From NCBI GenBank assembly GCA_036796215.1, contig DAIRDJ010000004.1:3900-67899 (forward strand): a stretch of 64,000 nt of DNA. The letters run 5' to 3'. Within the stretch, counting starts at the first letter, position 1; each line of letters begins with the position of its first letter. Positions 33,690 to 42,474 of this stretch are shown piece by piece. The notes below the pieces were generated by a model, which made no database searches, was not told where the DNA came from, and was given only the letters and a program-made list of their open reading frames with translations. The translations under genes were made by a program, and so were the position numbers. Source of the DNA: SLRI01 sp036796215 (GTDB lineage: Bacteria; Pseudomonadota; Alphaproteobacteria; Geminicoccales; Geminicoccaceae).

Positions 33690-34310
33690 TATGGCAACGT
33701 CTGCATGCACCGACGGCCGGCTGCGACGGGGCTCGAGCCAGTGGTGCGACGCCGAGCTCCGCCACAATCTCGTCGAGCTGGCGGCGCAGGTTGGCGTGCC
33801 GGTCGAGCCCTTGCGCCAGGCAGATGTCACGCACGGCGACGCCGCGCTGGTTGAGGATCGCCGCATCGGCGGTCGACGCAGCATAGGCCGAGATGTCGCC
33901 CCGGGCGAAGGTCGCGGTGGCCGGGCCGGCGTCGCCCACGGTGAGGAAGGTATAATCCTCCCCCTCGGTAATGCCGGAGCCGAGGAGCACGTTACGGGCG
34001 AAGCCGAGCTCGGCACCATCGGCCGTGCCGGTGCCGACCACCGGGCCACGCAGGTCCTCGATCGTCTGGTTGTCGAACCCTCCTCGACTACAATGCCGAA
34101 GTTGGATCGGGCGGCCACGTTATGGATGAAGACGGCGTCGACCCCGCGCGAACGCGCGGCAAGGACCGGGCCCGGACCCGGGCGGCCGCAATGCGCCTAT
34201 CCAGCCGAAAGTGCCTGAAGGGCCGCGCCCGAGCCGTTGAGCGATTCGACGGTGACCGCACGCCCTTCATCGGCAAAATAACCCTCGCCGATGGCGACGA
34301 AGACCGACAC
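33690..34310 (-). pseudogene. Remnant of an NMT1/THI5-like ABC substrate-binding protein
   Basis: The minus strand encodes consecutive pieces of a binding protein. The first reads VFVAIGEGYFADEG...LQALSAG (34200-34310). An in-frame TAG (34199-34197) follows, and then VDAVFIHNVAARSNFGIVVEEG in the same frame. After a shift of frame near 34080 it continues with FDNQTIEDLRGPVVGTGTAD, LGSGITEGEDYTFLTVGDAG and ISAYAASTADAAILNQRGVA. The N-terminal signal region is missing. The last frame runs without a stop into the spermidine-synthase-like gene. At least one nonsense codon, one frameshift and a 5' truncation mark it as dead. Confidence 0.75.
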
Positions 34311-34325
34311 AACCCCGAGGACGTG

Positions 34326-34763
34326 ACGTTTCTCGGTCAGCTCGCAAGCCCCACGCAGGTGCTCGAGGCGCGGCTCGCGATCGAGCCCGAGCTCGCGCGT
34401 CTCGCAGCCCTCCACGGCCTCAAGGCGGACTTCGAATCGATCCGCAACTGCAGCGAGCGGGCGCGCGCCGCGGTCGACTGGCGCAGCTACGAGGCCTGGG
34501 ACAACAAGCTGCACCAGGCGATCGCCACGGCGACCAAGAACAAGCTGCTGATCTTTCTCTTCGACACGCTGAATGTCGTGCGCCGGTCGATCGTCTGGGG
34601 TCAGGAGCGGACCACCGGGCGGCCGCCGGTGCTGCACGAGAGCTTCGACCAGCACGACGCCATCGTGGCGGCGATCGAGGCGCACGACCCGGCGGCGGCG
34701 GCCGACCGGATGCGCGACCACCTCCGCTCGGTGCGCGACCCGGTGCTGCCGTCCCCGAAGTGA
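34326..34763 (+). pseudogene. FCD-domain (FadR-type GntR) regulator lacking its DNA-binding domain
   Basis: From about 34326 the plus strand encodes a typical FCD effector domain. It shows QVLEARLAIEPELARLAALH, RSYEAWDNKLHQAIATATKN with metal-ligand-type residues, LHESFDQHDAIVAAIEAHDP and DRMRDHLRSVRD. The winged-helix half that should precede it is absent; upstream bases belong to the binding-protein remnant on the other strand. The open frame continues upstream to 34122, but that part is not homologous to GntR proteins. It is best read as a gene truncated by a rearrangement with a junction near 34311-34326. Confidence 0.7.
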
Positions 34764-34786
34764 GCGTGAGAGCATGACCGCCGGGG

Positions 34787-35473
34787 TCAGACGACCTCGA
34801 CGGTGAGCTCCCCCACGCCTTCGATCGTGGCGTGCATGACGTCGCCCCTGACCACGGCGGCGACGCCCGACGGGGTCCCGGTCATGATCACATCGCCGGC
34901 CGCGAGCGTGAAGTACTCCGAGAGATAGCTGATCATCTCTGGCACCTTCCAGATCATCTGGTTGAGGTCGCCCTCTTGGCGCACTTGGCCGTTGACCTCC
35001 AGCAGGACTCCGCCGTCGGCCGGATGGCCGATCTCGGCAGCTGGCCGCAGCGGTCCCATGGGTGCGGAATGCTCGAACGCTTTGCCGATCTCCCAGGGCC
35101 GACCCATGTCCTTGGCGATGCCCTGCAGATCCCGGCGGGTCATGTCGAGCCCCACGCCATAGGCGAAGACGCAGTCGAGGGCCCGGTCGACCGGGATGGT
35201 CGTCCCGCCGCTAGCTAGCGCCACGACCATCTCGATCTCGTGATGCACGTCGCTCGAGCGCGGCGGATAGGGGAACCTGCCGGAAAAATCGAGATTGTCC
35301 GGGTTCTTCTGAAAGAAGAAGGGCGGCTCGCGGTCGGGGTCGTGGCCCATCTCGATGGCGTGCGCCGCGTAGTTCCGGCCGATGCAGTAGACCCGACGCA
35401 CCGGAAAGAGGCGGTCCGATCCGGCAACGGGGATCAGGGTCGCGGCGGGCGGGTCGATCACGAGGGCTGACAT
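34787..35473 (-). CDS. Fumarylacetoacetate hydrolase-family protein
   Basis: The 228-residue protein is the short FAH/HpcE-type hydrolase. Motifs include VYCIGRNYAAHAIEMGH, PFFFQKNPDNLDF, DVHHEIEMVVALASGG (with the metal-binding H-x-E-x-E pattern), the GLDMTRRDLQ core and DVIMTGTPSGVAAV. Such enzymes hydrolyse or isomerise fumarylpyruvate-type diketo acids. ATG 35473 with GGAG 9 nt upstream is preferred to ATG 35488. It follows the aminotransferase gene on the same strand with a gap of about 90 bp, and may be cotranscribed with it. Confidence 0.87.
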   Translation of the reverse strand: MSALVIDPPAATLIPVAGSDRLFPVRRVYCIGRNYAAHAIEMGHDPDREPPFFFQKNPDNLDFSGRFPYPPRSSDVHHEIEMVVALASGGTTIPVDRALDCVFAYGVGLDMTRRDLQGIAKDMGRPWEIGKAFEHSAPMGPLRPAAEIGHPADGGVLLEVNGQVRQEGDLNQMIWKVPEMISYLSEYFTLAAGDVIMTGTPSGVAAVVRGDVMHATIEGVGELTVEVV

Positions 35474-35564
35474 CGATCGGGGCTCCATGACGAGGTCGGG
35501 GCCGAGGATGCTCTCAACTCGACTGGCCGGGGTGTGAGGTCAATGCATCAATCGGCCGATTGGT

Positions 35565-36776
35565 TCAGCCAGGATCGGTAGGCAGCGGCTGGCTGAGCAG
35601 GTACATGGCGGCGACGACACCGCTGGCCTCGGGCCTCGGACCGGTGATCTCGAGCGCCATCTCGCAGCCGGCGAGCGTGCCCAGAAGTGTGAGGTCGTTG
35701 AAGTCGCCGAGATGGCCGATGCGAAAGACCTTGCCGGCCAGCCGCGAGAGACCGGCGCCGAGCGAGAGATCGAAGCGATCGAGAGCCGCGGCGCGGACCG
35801 CATCCGCGTCCGACCCTTCGGGCAGCAGCACGGCGGTGAGGCTGGCCGAGCGCTCCCCGGGATCACGGGCGAAGAGCTCGAGCCCCCAGGCCTCGACTGC
35901 GGCCCGGGTCGCCGCCGCGTGGCGGGCGTGGCGGGCGAAGACGGTATCGAGCCCTTCCGCCATCAAGAGCTCGAGCGCCGCGTCGAGGCCAAAGAGCAGG
36001 TTGGTCGACGGAGTGTAGGGGAAAAAGCCCCGGGCATTGGCATCGAGCATGGGCGCCCAGTCCCAATAGCTGCGCGGGCAGCGGGCCGAGGCGTTGGCCA
36101 TGCGCGCCTTCTCGCTGATCGCGTTGAACGACAGCCCCGGCGGTAGCATCAGCCCTTTCTGCGAGCCGGCCACCGTGACGTCGACCCCCCAGGCGTCGTG
36201 GGCGTAGGGCATCGAGCCCAAGGACGAGATGGTGTCGACCATCAGCAGTGCTGGATGACCCGCGGCGTCGATCGCCCGGCGCACCGCCTGGATGTCCGAG
36301 GTCACGCCGGTCGAGGTCTCGTTGTGGACGACGCAGACGGCCTTGAGGCGCTGGGCGCGGTCCTCGGCGAGGCGGCTCTCGATCACCCCGGCATCGACAC
36401 CGACCCGCCAGTCGCTCGGGATGAGCTCGACCTCGAGCTCCAGCCTGAGCGCGAGATCCCGCCAGAGCCCGGCGAAGTGGCCCTGCTCGACCATCAGCAC
36501 CGCGTCGCCCGGCGAGAGCGTATTGACCAGGGCCGCCTCCCAGGCGCCGGTGCCGGAAGCCGGATAGATGACGATCGGGCCAGCGGTGCCGAAGATCGGC
36601 TGCAGACCCTCGAGCACGCGGCGGGCGAGGCGTTGGAACTCGGGGCCGCGGTGGTCGATGGTCGGCCGGTCGATCGCTCTGAGGACCGGATCGGGCACGT
36701 TGGTCGGTCCCGGGATCTGGAGGAAGTGCCGTCCGGGCGTCCGTCCGCTGGTCATGGGGCTGCTGCTTTCGCTCAT
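35565..36776 (-). CDS. Class V aminotransferase, serine/alanine-glyoxylate type
   Basis: The 403-residue PLP enzyme starts FLQIPGPTNVPDPVLRAIDR, the usual opening of alanine/serine-glyoxylate aminotransferases. It contains IYPASGTGAWEAALVNTL, CVVHNETSTGV and LLMVDTISSLGS. The Schiff-base lysine is in VTVAGSQKGLMLPPGLSF. It uses glyoxylate as amino acceptor. The gene diverges from a GlcD-GlcF-type dehydrogenase 80 bp away, which could supply glyoxylate from glycolate, so the pair probably forms a glycolate/glyoxylate module. Serine-glyoxylate versus alanine-glyoxylate specificity is not resolved. Confidence 0.87.
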   Translation of the reverse strand: MSESSSPMTSGRTPGRHFLQIPGPTNVPDPVLRAIDRPTIDHRGPEFQRLARRVLEGLQPIFGTAGPIVIYPASGTGAWEAALVNTLSPGDAVLMVEQGHFAGLWRDLALRLELEVELIPSDWRVGVDAGVIESRLAEDRAQRLKAVCVVHNETSTGVTSDIQAVRRAIDAAGHPALLMVDTISSLGSMPYAHDAWGVDVTVAGSQKGLMLPPGLSFNAISEKARMANASARCPRSYWDWAPMLDANARGFFPYTPSTNLLFGLDAALELLMAEGLDTVFARHARHAAATRAAVEAWGLELFARDPGERSASLTAVLLPEGSDADAVRAAALDRFDLSLGAGLSRLAGKVFRIGHLGDFNDLTLLGTLAGCEMALEITGPRPEASGVVAAMYLLSQPLPTDPG

Positions 36777-36856
36777 GGAGATCGCGCGAGCATCGGCACG
36801 GGTCGAGACATGTCAAGCTGCCGCTCGCGGCGCAGATCGTTGACCGGCAGGGTGGG

Positions 36857-39856
36857 ATGGCGCATGCCGGGAGCGCCCGTCTGCTGCCGCCGGAGCCCGT
36901 CTTGCCCACCCTCAGCCTCCGTCCTTCCCACACCCTGCGCGGGACGCGGCAGCCGGGCGATCCGGCGCTGGCGGCGAAGCTGGCAGGGGCGATCGAGGGC
37001 GAGGTGCTGTTCGGACCCTTCGATCGCGGCCGCCACGCCACCGACGCCTCGCTCTACCAGATCGAGCCTTTGGGCGTGATCCGGCCGCGGCACAAGGCCG
37101 ATATCGAGGCCGCGATCGCCATTGCCCGCGAGGCGGGTGTGTCGCTGATCCCCCGGGGTGGCGGCACCTCGCAGGCCGGGCAGACGGTGGGCCGTTCGGT
37201 GGTGGTCGACAACGCGCGCTGGCTGAGCGAAACGACCGGTCTCGATCTCGAGGCCCGCACGATCTGGGTGGAGCCCGGGCTCGTGCTCGATGAGCTCAAT
37301 CGCGCCCTGAAGCCGCACGGGCTCTTCTATCCGGTCGACGTTTCGACCGCCTCGCGGGCGACGCTGGGCGGGATGACGGCCAACAACTCCTGCGGCTCGC
37401 GCTCGCTCCGCTACGGTGTGTCGGTGGACAACGTGCTGGCGATCGAGGCGGTGACGGCGGACGGCGAGACCATGGTCTTCGGCCGGGGCACGGATCTGCC
37501 GCGGCCCTCGAATGCCCAAGTGGCTCTCGAGGCGCGGCTCCGCGAAATCGCCGAAGGGGCGCGCGATGCCATCGACGCCTATTGGCCCCGCACCAGCCGT
37601 CAGGTCGGCGGCTACAACCTGCCGGACCTGCTCGAGGATCCCGTGCCGGGCCTGGCACGGCACCGCAATGCGGCCTCGGTCCTGGTGGGCTCGGAGGGCA
37701 CGCTGGCCTATTTCACGCGGATCAAGCTCGAGCTGCATCCATTGCCGCAGCACAAGGTCATGGGCATCTGCCGCTTCGCCACGCTCGATCAGGCGATGCG
37801 GGCGACGCCGGCCATCGTCGCACTCGGCCCCACCTGCGTGGAGCTGGTCGATCGCTCGATCCTCGAGCTCGCGCGTGACATCCCTGCCTTTCGGTCGACG
37901 CTGGACGAGATCCGCGCCGGCGACGCCGAGGCGCTGCTGATCACCGAATTCGCCGGTGACGACGCGGCGCACCAAAGCCAGGCACTGGCTGCCCTGCACG
38001 ACTGCCTCGCCGGGTTCGGTCACGCGGGGGCGGTGGTGGATGCCGTCGAGCCGGCGCTGCAGGCGCGGATCACCGCCTTGCGCACGGCCGGGCTCAACAT
38101 CGTGATGTCGATGAAGGGCGACGCCAAGCCCGTCTCCTTTGTCGAGGACTGTGCGGTGCCGCTGGCGCATCTGGCCGCGTACACGGCGGCACTCACCGAG
38201 ATCTTCGCCCGCCATGGCACCCGCGGCACCTGGTACGCGCATGCCGCGGTCGGCTGCCTGCATGTCCGGCCGGTCTTGAACCTCAAGGACGAGGCGGGGG
38301 TGCGCACGATGCGGGCGATCGCCGAGGAGACGCTGGAGCTGGTCCGGCGCTTTCGCGGCAGCCATTCGGGCGAGCACGGCGACGGCCTCGTCCGCTCGGA
38401 ATGGCACCCGCGGATCTTCGGCGAGCGGCTGGTCGGCGCCTTCGAGCAGGTGAAGGACGCCTTCGATCCGGCTGGCGTCTTCAACAACGCCCCCGCCAAG
38501 ATCGTCCGTGCGCCTGCCATGTCGGATCGCAGCCTCTTTCGCTTCCAGCCTGGCTATACCGAGCGGCCGGTGCCGATCCGCACCGAGCTCGACTGGTCGG
38601 CCTGGGGTGGCCTCCTGCCGGCGGTCGAGATGTGCAACAACAACGGCGCCTGCCGGTCACTGGCCGGCGGCGTGATGTGCCCGAGCTATCGGGCGACCTG
38701 CGACGAGGCCCACGTCACCCGTGGCCGGGCCAACGCGCTGCGCCTCGCCCTCTCCGGCCAGCTCGGCCCGGATGCCCTCGACGGGCCGGAGATGCGCGAC
38801 GCCATGGCACTCTGCGTCGGCTGCAAGGCCTGCAAGCGCGAATGCCCGACCGGCGTCGACATGGCGCGGATGAAGCTCGAGCTCGCGGCACGCTGGCGGC
38901 AAGCGACGGGTGTGTCGTGGCGCGACCGGCTGATCGCCGAGCTGCCGAAGCTCGCCCCCGGCTTGGCGTGGGCGGCGCCGGCACTGGCGCTCCGCGAGCG
39001 TTCGCCCCTGTTGCGCAAGCTCGGCCAGAGCCTTTTCGGCATCGCCGCCGAGCGCAGCCTGCCGCGGTTCCGGCGTCGCCGGGCAGCGAAGAGGGCAGCG
39101 GACGCCGGCGGACCGGGCGTGGTTCTCTTCGCTGACACCTTCACCACCTGGTTCGAGCCCGAGAATGCCGAAGCTGCGCGGGCAGTGCTCGAGGCCATGG
39201 GCTATCGGGTGATCGATCCGACACCTCGAGGCGAGCGCCCGCTCTGCTGCGGCCGCACCTATCTTTGGGCTGGCATGGTCGACGAAGCACGGGCGGAGCT
39301 TCGGCGCACGATTGCGCATCTGCGGCCCCATCTGGACGCGGGCTTGCCCGTGGTCGGGCTCGAGCCCTCCTGTCTCTTCACCTTCAAGGATGAGCTGTTG
39401 GCGCTGCTGCCCGCGGCCGAGCGCCTCGAGCTCGACGCACGGGCGGTGCTGCTCGCCGAGGTCGTCACAGCCGAGAGCCATCGCCTCGAGCTCGGGCCGG
39501 TGACGTGGAAAAAAGTGCATCTGCACGGCCATTGCCATGAGAAGGCGTTCGGCGCCTTCGAACAGGTAATCGCGGCAGTCCGGCTGGTGCCGGGGCTGGA
39601 GGTCACGCCGATCGACAGTGGCTGCTGCGGCATGGCGGGCGCGTTCGGCTATGCAAGGGAGACGATCGAGGTCGCAAAGGGCATGGCCGAGCTCGACCTC
39701 TTGCCGGCGGTTCGCGCGGTGGGCCCCGACGCGCTCGTCATCGCCGACGGGACGAGCTGCCGCCACCAGATCAGCGACAGTGCCGGTGTCGAGGCATGGC
39801 ATGTGGCCCGGCTTCTGGCGGCAGCCCTGCCCGCCGCATCGGCCGACCGGCGGTGA
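36857..39856 (+). CDS. FAD-linked 2-hydroxyacid dehydrogenase fused to an Fe-S domain (GlcD-GlcF/YdiJ-like)
   Basis: The 999-residue protein has a PCMH-type FAD domain (IPRGGGTSQAGQTVG near residue 100, LGGMTANNSCGSRSLRYG near 175). The FAD C-terminal domain (GSHSGEHGDGLVRSEW) and cysteine clusters (CVGCKACKRECPTGVDM near 655) follow. Two CCG cysteine-rich motifs (LCCGRTYLWAG and SGCCGMAGAFGYARE) sit in the last 250 residues. This is the one-chain form of D-lactate, D-2-hydroxyglutarate or glycolate dehydrogenase feeding electrons to the membrane. The divergent glyoxylate aminotransferase favours glycolate, but the substrate is inferred. Confidence 0.87.
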   Translation: MAHAGSARLLPPEPVLPTLSLRPSHTLRGTRQPGDPALAAKLAGAIEGEVLFGPFDRGRHATDASLYQIEPLGVIRPRHKADIEAAIAIAREAGVSLIPRGGGTSQAGQTVGRSVVVDNARWLSETTGLDLEARTIWVEPGLVLDELNRALKPHGLFYPVDVSTASRATLGGMTANNSCGSRSLRYGVSVDNVLAIEAVTADGETMVFGRGTDLPRPSNAQVALEARLREIAEGARDAIDAYWPRTSRQVGGYNLPDLLEDPVPGLARHRNAASVLVGSEGTLAYFTRIKLELHPLPQHKVMGICRFATLDQAMRATPAIVALGPTCVELVDRSILELARDIPAFRSTLDEIRAGDAEALLITEFAGDDAAHQSQALAALHDCLAGFGHAGAVVDAVEPALQARITALRTAGLNIVMSMKGDAKPVSFVEDCAVPLAHLAAYTAALTEIFARHGTRGTWYAHAAVGCLHVRPVLNLKDEAGVRTMRAIAEETLELVRRFRGSHSGEHGDGLVRSEWHPRIFGERLVGAFEQVKDAFDPAGVFNNAPAKIVRAPAMSDRSLFRFQPGYTERPVPIRTELDWSAWGGLLPAVEMCNNNGACRSLAGGVMCPSYRATCDEAHVTRGRANALRLALSGQLGPDALDGPEMRDAMALCVGCKACKRECPTGVDMARMKLELAARWRQATGVSWRDRLIAELPKLAPGLAWAAPALALRERSPLLRKLGQSLFGIAAERSLPRFRRRRAAKRAADAGGPGVVLFADTFTTWFEPENAEAARAVLEAMGYRVIDPTPRGERPLCCGRTYLWAGMVDEARAELRRTIAHLRPHLDAGLPVVGLEPSCLFTFKDELLALLPAAERLELDARAVLLAEVVTAESHRLELGPVTWKKVHLHGHCHEKAFGAFEQVIAAVRLVPGLEVTPIDSGCCGMAGAFGYARETIEVAKGMAELDLLPAVRAVGPDALVIADGTSCRHQISDSAGVEAWHVARLLAAALPAASADRR

Positions 39857-39872
39857 CGTCTCGGACAGACGT

Positions 39873-40706
39873 TTAGAGCAACTCGAGCGGTCGCTTGCGC
39901 GTCGGCGGCGGGAAGTCCCGATCGAGCTCGCTCAGGTCCTCGGCGGTGAGGACGAGGTCCGCCGCGCGGCAGTTGGCCGTCACGTGGGCCAGGGTCGCGG
40001 CCTTGGGAATGGCAATCACACCCGGCCGGGCCAAGACCCAGGCGAGGGCGACGCTGAAGCGATCGACACCGTGCCTCGAGGCTATCCGATCGAGCGCGCC
40101 ACCGGCCGGCAGGCGGCCCTGCTCGATCGGGCTGTAGGCCATGACCGGGACACCATGCTCCCCGCACCAGGGCAAGAGGTCCCATTCGGCACCGCGACGG
40201 GTGACGTTGTAGAGGATCTGGTTGACGGCGCAGCTCGGACCGTGCGGCACCCGCCAGAGCTCCTCCAGATCACCTGTGTCGAGATTGCTCACACCCCAAT
40301 GACGGATCTCGCCCGACTTGCGCAGGCGCTCGAAGCCCTCGACGGTCTCGGCCAGCGGGTAGCTGCCGCGCCAGTGAAGGAGGTAGAGGTCGATCCGATC
40401 GGTGCCGAGCCGCTCAAGGCTGCGCGCGCACGCGGCAACGACCCCCTGGTGCGACGCATTGTGCGGATAGACCTTGCTGACGACAAAGGCGTCGTCGCGG
40501 TGCCCGGCGATCGCCTCGCCCACCACCGCCTCGGCCCCGCCATCGGCATACATCTCGGCCGTGTCGATCAGGGTCAGGCCGAGCTCGAGCCCGTGGCGCA
40601 AGGCGGCGATCTCGGCCGCCCGCCGCTCGCGTCGCTCGCCCATGAACCAGGTCCCCTGGCCGAGCGCCGGCACCGTCTCGCCCGAGGGCAGGATCACGCT
40701 ACGCAT
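39873..40706 (-). CDS. Aldo/keto reductase
   Basis: The 277-residue NADPH-dependent reductase has all four catalytic residues in place. Asp and Tyr are in TLIDTAEMYADGGAE, Lys in FVVSKVYPHNAS and His in IDLYLLHWRG. The AKR signature GEIRHWGVSNLDTGDLEEL and the cofactor-binding IPKAATLAHVTANC are also visible. The substrate is a carbonyl compound of unknown identity. The ATG has AAAGGAG upstream. It converges with the large dehydrogenase gene, with only a 16-bp gap. Confidence 0.9.
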   Translation of the reverse strand: MRSVILPSGETVPALGQGTWFMGERRERRAAEIAALRHGLELGLTLIDTAEMYADGGAEAVVGEAIAGHRDDAFVVSKVYPHNASHQGVVAACARSLERLGTDRIDLYLLHWRGSYPLAETVEGFERLRKSGEIRHWGVSNLDTGDLEELWRVPHGPSCAVNQILYNVTRRGAEWDLLPWCGEHGVPVMAYSPIEQGRLPAGGALDRIASRHGVDRFSVALAWVLARPGVIAIPKAATLAHVTANCRAADLVLTAEDLSELDRDFPPPTRKRPLELL

Positions 40707-40871
40707 GCTGCTCCTTTCGCGCGTTGGCTTCCCGAGGCCGCCCCAATGGCATCTTCGAGCCTGAACGTCGATCCCCCGTTACGATCGCCGCTGTCGCTGT
40801 ATTGTCATTAGCGGCTGACAGAAGCTTGGCGGCTGCTATAGCGGTGGCCGAAGACCAATGGAGGAGCGATC

Positions 40872-42389
40872 ATGAAGCCAGTCGTGCGTCTGTTGACGGT
40901 GGCGACCGTGCTGCCGGCGGTGGTGGCGCTGCCACTCGCCGTCGCCCAGCCGGCCGCGGCGGAGCCCGTCGAGATCAAGATCTTGCAGGTCAACGACTGG
41001 GACCGCTTCGAGGAGGATGACGATCGTGGTGGCTTCGCGCGCCTCGTGTCGATCCTGGAGGCCGAAGGTGCCGACGCCTCGAACGTCCTGTTCCTGCATG
41101 CCGGCGATGCCATCTCGCCGTCGCTGCTCTCGGGCTTCGACCAGGGCGCCCACATGATCACCCTTTTGAACGAGCTGCCCATCGCCGCCTTCACGCTCGG
41201 CAACCACGAGTTCGATTTCGGGCCCGATGTGGCCGCCGAGCGGGTTGCCGAGGCGACGTTCCCGGTTGTCAGCAGCAACGTGAAGACGGCCTCGGGCGAG
41301 GTCTTCCCCGGCACGGTCGAGACATTGCTGCTCGAGGTCGAGGGCTTCACCATCGGCATCTATGGGCTCACCACGCCGGATACGATCGAGATCGCGAGCC
41401 CGGGCGACACGGCGTTCGAGCCGGTGCTCGAGACCGGCCTCGCCATGCAGGCTGCCCTGCGCGAAGCGGGGGCGGATATCGTCGTGGCCCTGGTCCATAC
41501 CGGCTGGGAAGAGGACATGAGCCTCTTTCGCAACCAGGCGGCCGACCTTATCCTGACCGGTCACGATCACGATCTACGGGTGATGTATAACGGCCGCACC
41601 GCGATGGTCGAAAGCTACAACCAGGCCGACTACGTCACCGCCATCGAGCTTCTGGTCGAGCGTGACGAGGACGGTGATGTAAGCTGGTCGCCCTCCTTCC
41701 GAGTCCTCGACAGTGCCGCCTACGCGCCCGCCGAGAGCGGGCTCGCGCTCATCCAGCCGTTCGAGGAGCGGCTCTCTGACGAGCTCGATATCGATATCGG
41801 CGAGGCTCTGGTCGAACTCGACACCCGCCGGGCCACGGTCCGCAACCAGGAGAGCAATTTCGGCAGCCTGATCGCCGATGCGATCCGTAGCGCCACCGAC
41901 GCCGATATCGGCTTCACCAATGGCGGTGGCATCCGCGGCGATCGGCTTTACGATCCGGGCCACGTGCTGACCCGCCGGGACGTGCTGACGGAGCTGCCCT
42001 TTGGCAACACCACGGTGCTGGTCGAGCTCACCGGCGCCGACCTTCTGGCGGCCCTTGAGAACGGCGTGAGCCAGGTCGAGGATGGCGCCGGCCGCTTCCC
42101 TCAGGTCTCGGGCCTGAGCTTCACCTTCGATGCGACCAAGCCCGCCGGCGAGCGGGTGGTCGAGGTGAAGGTCGGCGACGCACCGCTCGATCCCGAGGCC
42201 ACTTATCGGGTCGCGACCAACGACTACATGCTCGGCGGCGGTGACGGCTATACGAGCTTCGCCAAGGGGACCGTGATCATCGACGCGGCAGCAGCCACCC
42301 TGATGGCGAACACCGTGATCAACTACATCACCGCGATCGGCGGGACTGTCGATCTCGAGCCCGAGGGGCGGATCACCCGGCTCAACTGA
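40872..42389 (+). CDS. Periplasmic bifunctional metallophosphatase/5'-nucleotidase
   Basis: The 505-residue protein has a signal peptide (PVVRLLTVATVLPAVVALPL, cleavage after AEP). The calcineurin-like domain contains LQVNDWDRFEED, FLHAGDAISPSL, FTLGNHEFDFGPD, LVHTGWEEDM and LILTGHDHDL. The C-terminal 5'-nucleotidase domain has NFGSLIADAIRSATDADIGF and TNGGGIRGD, then YRVATNDYMLGGGDGY. One metal-binding region reads QVNDWDRFE where the family usually has NDxH or NDFH, a notable substitution. It probably releases nucleosides and phosphate outside the cell. GGAGGAG lies before the ATG. Confidence 0.88.
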   Translation: MKPVVRLLTVATVLPAVVALPLAVAQPAAAEPVEIKILQVNDWDRFEEDDDRGGFARLVSILEAEGADASNVLFLHAGDAISPSLLSGFDQGAHMITLLNELPIAAFTLGNHEFDFGPDVAAERVAEATFPVVSSNVKTASGEVFPGTVETLLLEVEGFTIGIYGLTTPDTIEIASPGDTAFEPVLETGLAMQAALREAGADIVVALVHTGWEEDMSLFRNQAADLILTGHDHDLRVMYNGRTAMVESYNQADYVTAIELLVERDEDGDVSWSPSFRVLDSAAYAPAESGLALIQPFEERLSDELDIDIGEALVELDTRRATVRNQESNFGSLIADAIRSATDADIGFTNGGGIRGDRLYDPGHVLTRRDVLTELPFGNTTVLVELTGADLLAALENGVSQVEDGAGRFPQVSGLSFTFDATKPAGERVVEVKVGDAPLDPEATYRVATNDYMLGGGDGYTSFAKGTVIIDAAAATLMANTVINYITAIGGTVDLEPEGRITRLN

Positions 42390-42474
42390 GCGCCGCATCA
42401 AGGGGTTTCGCGCAGGCGGCGGATCGGCCATAGGTCTTGCGGACCTCACGGGCGACAACAGGGAGACCGCCGCC

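Noticed and set aside
32098..34041. Single 647-residue fusion protein
   Set aside because: The N-terminal part is a frameshifted ABC binding-protein remnant, and a TTG with its own ribosome site begins the conserved membrane protein.
34122..34325. Upstream extension of the FCD regulator as its DNA-binding domain
   Set aside because: The residues show no winged-helix pattern and are antisense to the binding-protein remnant.
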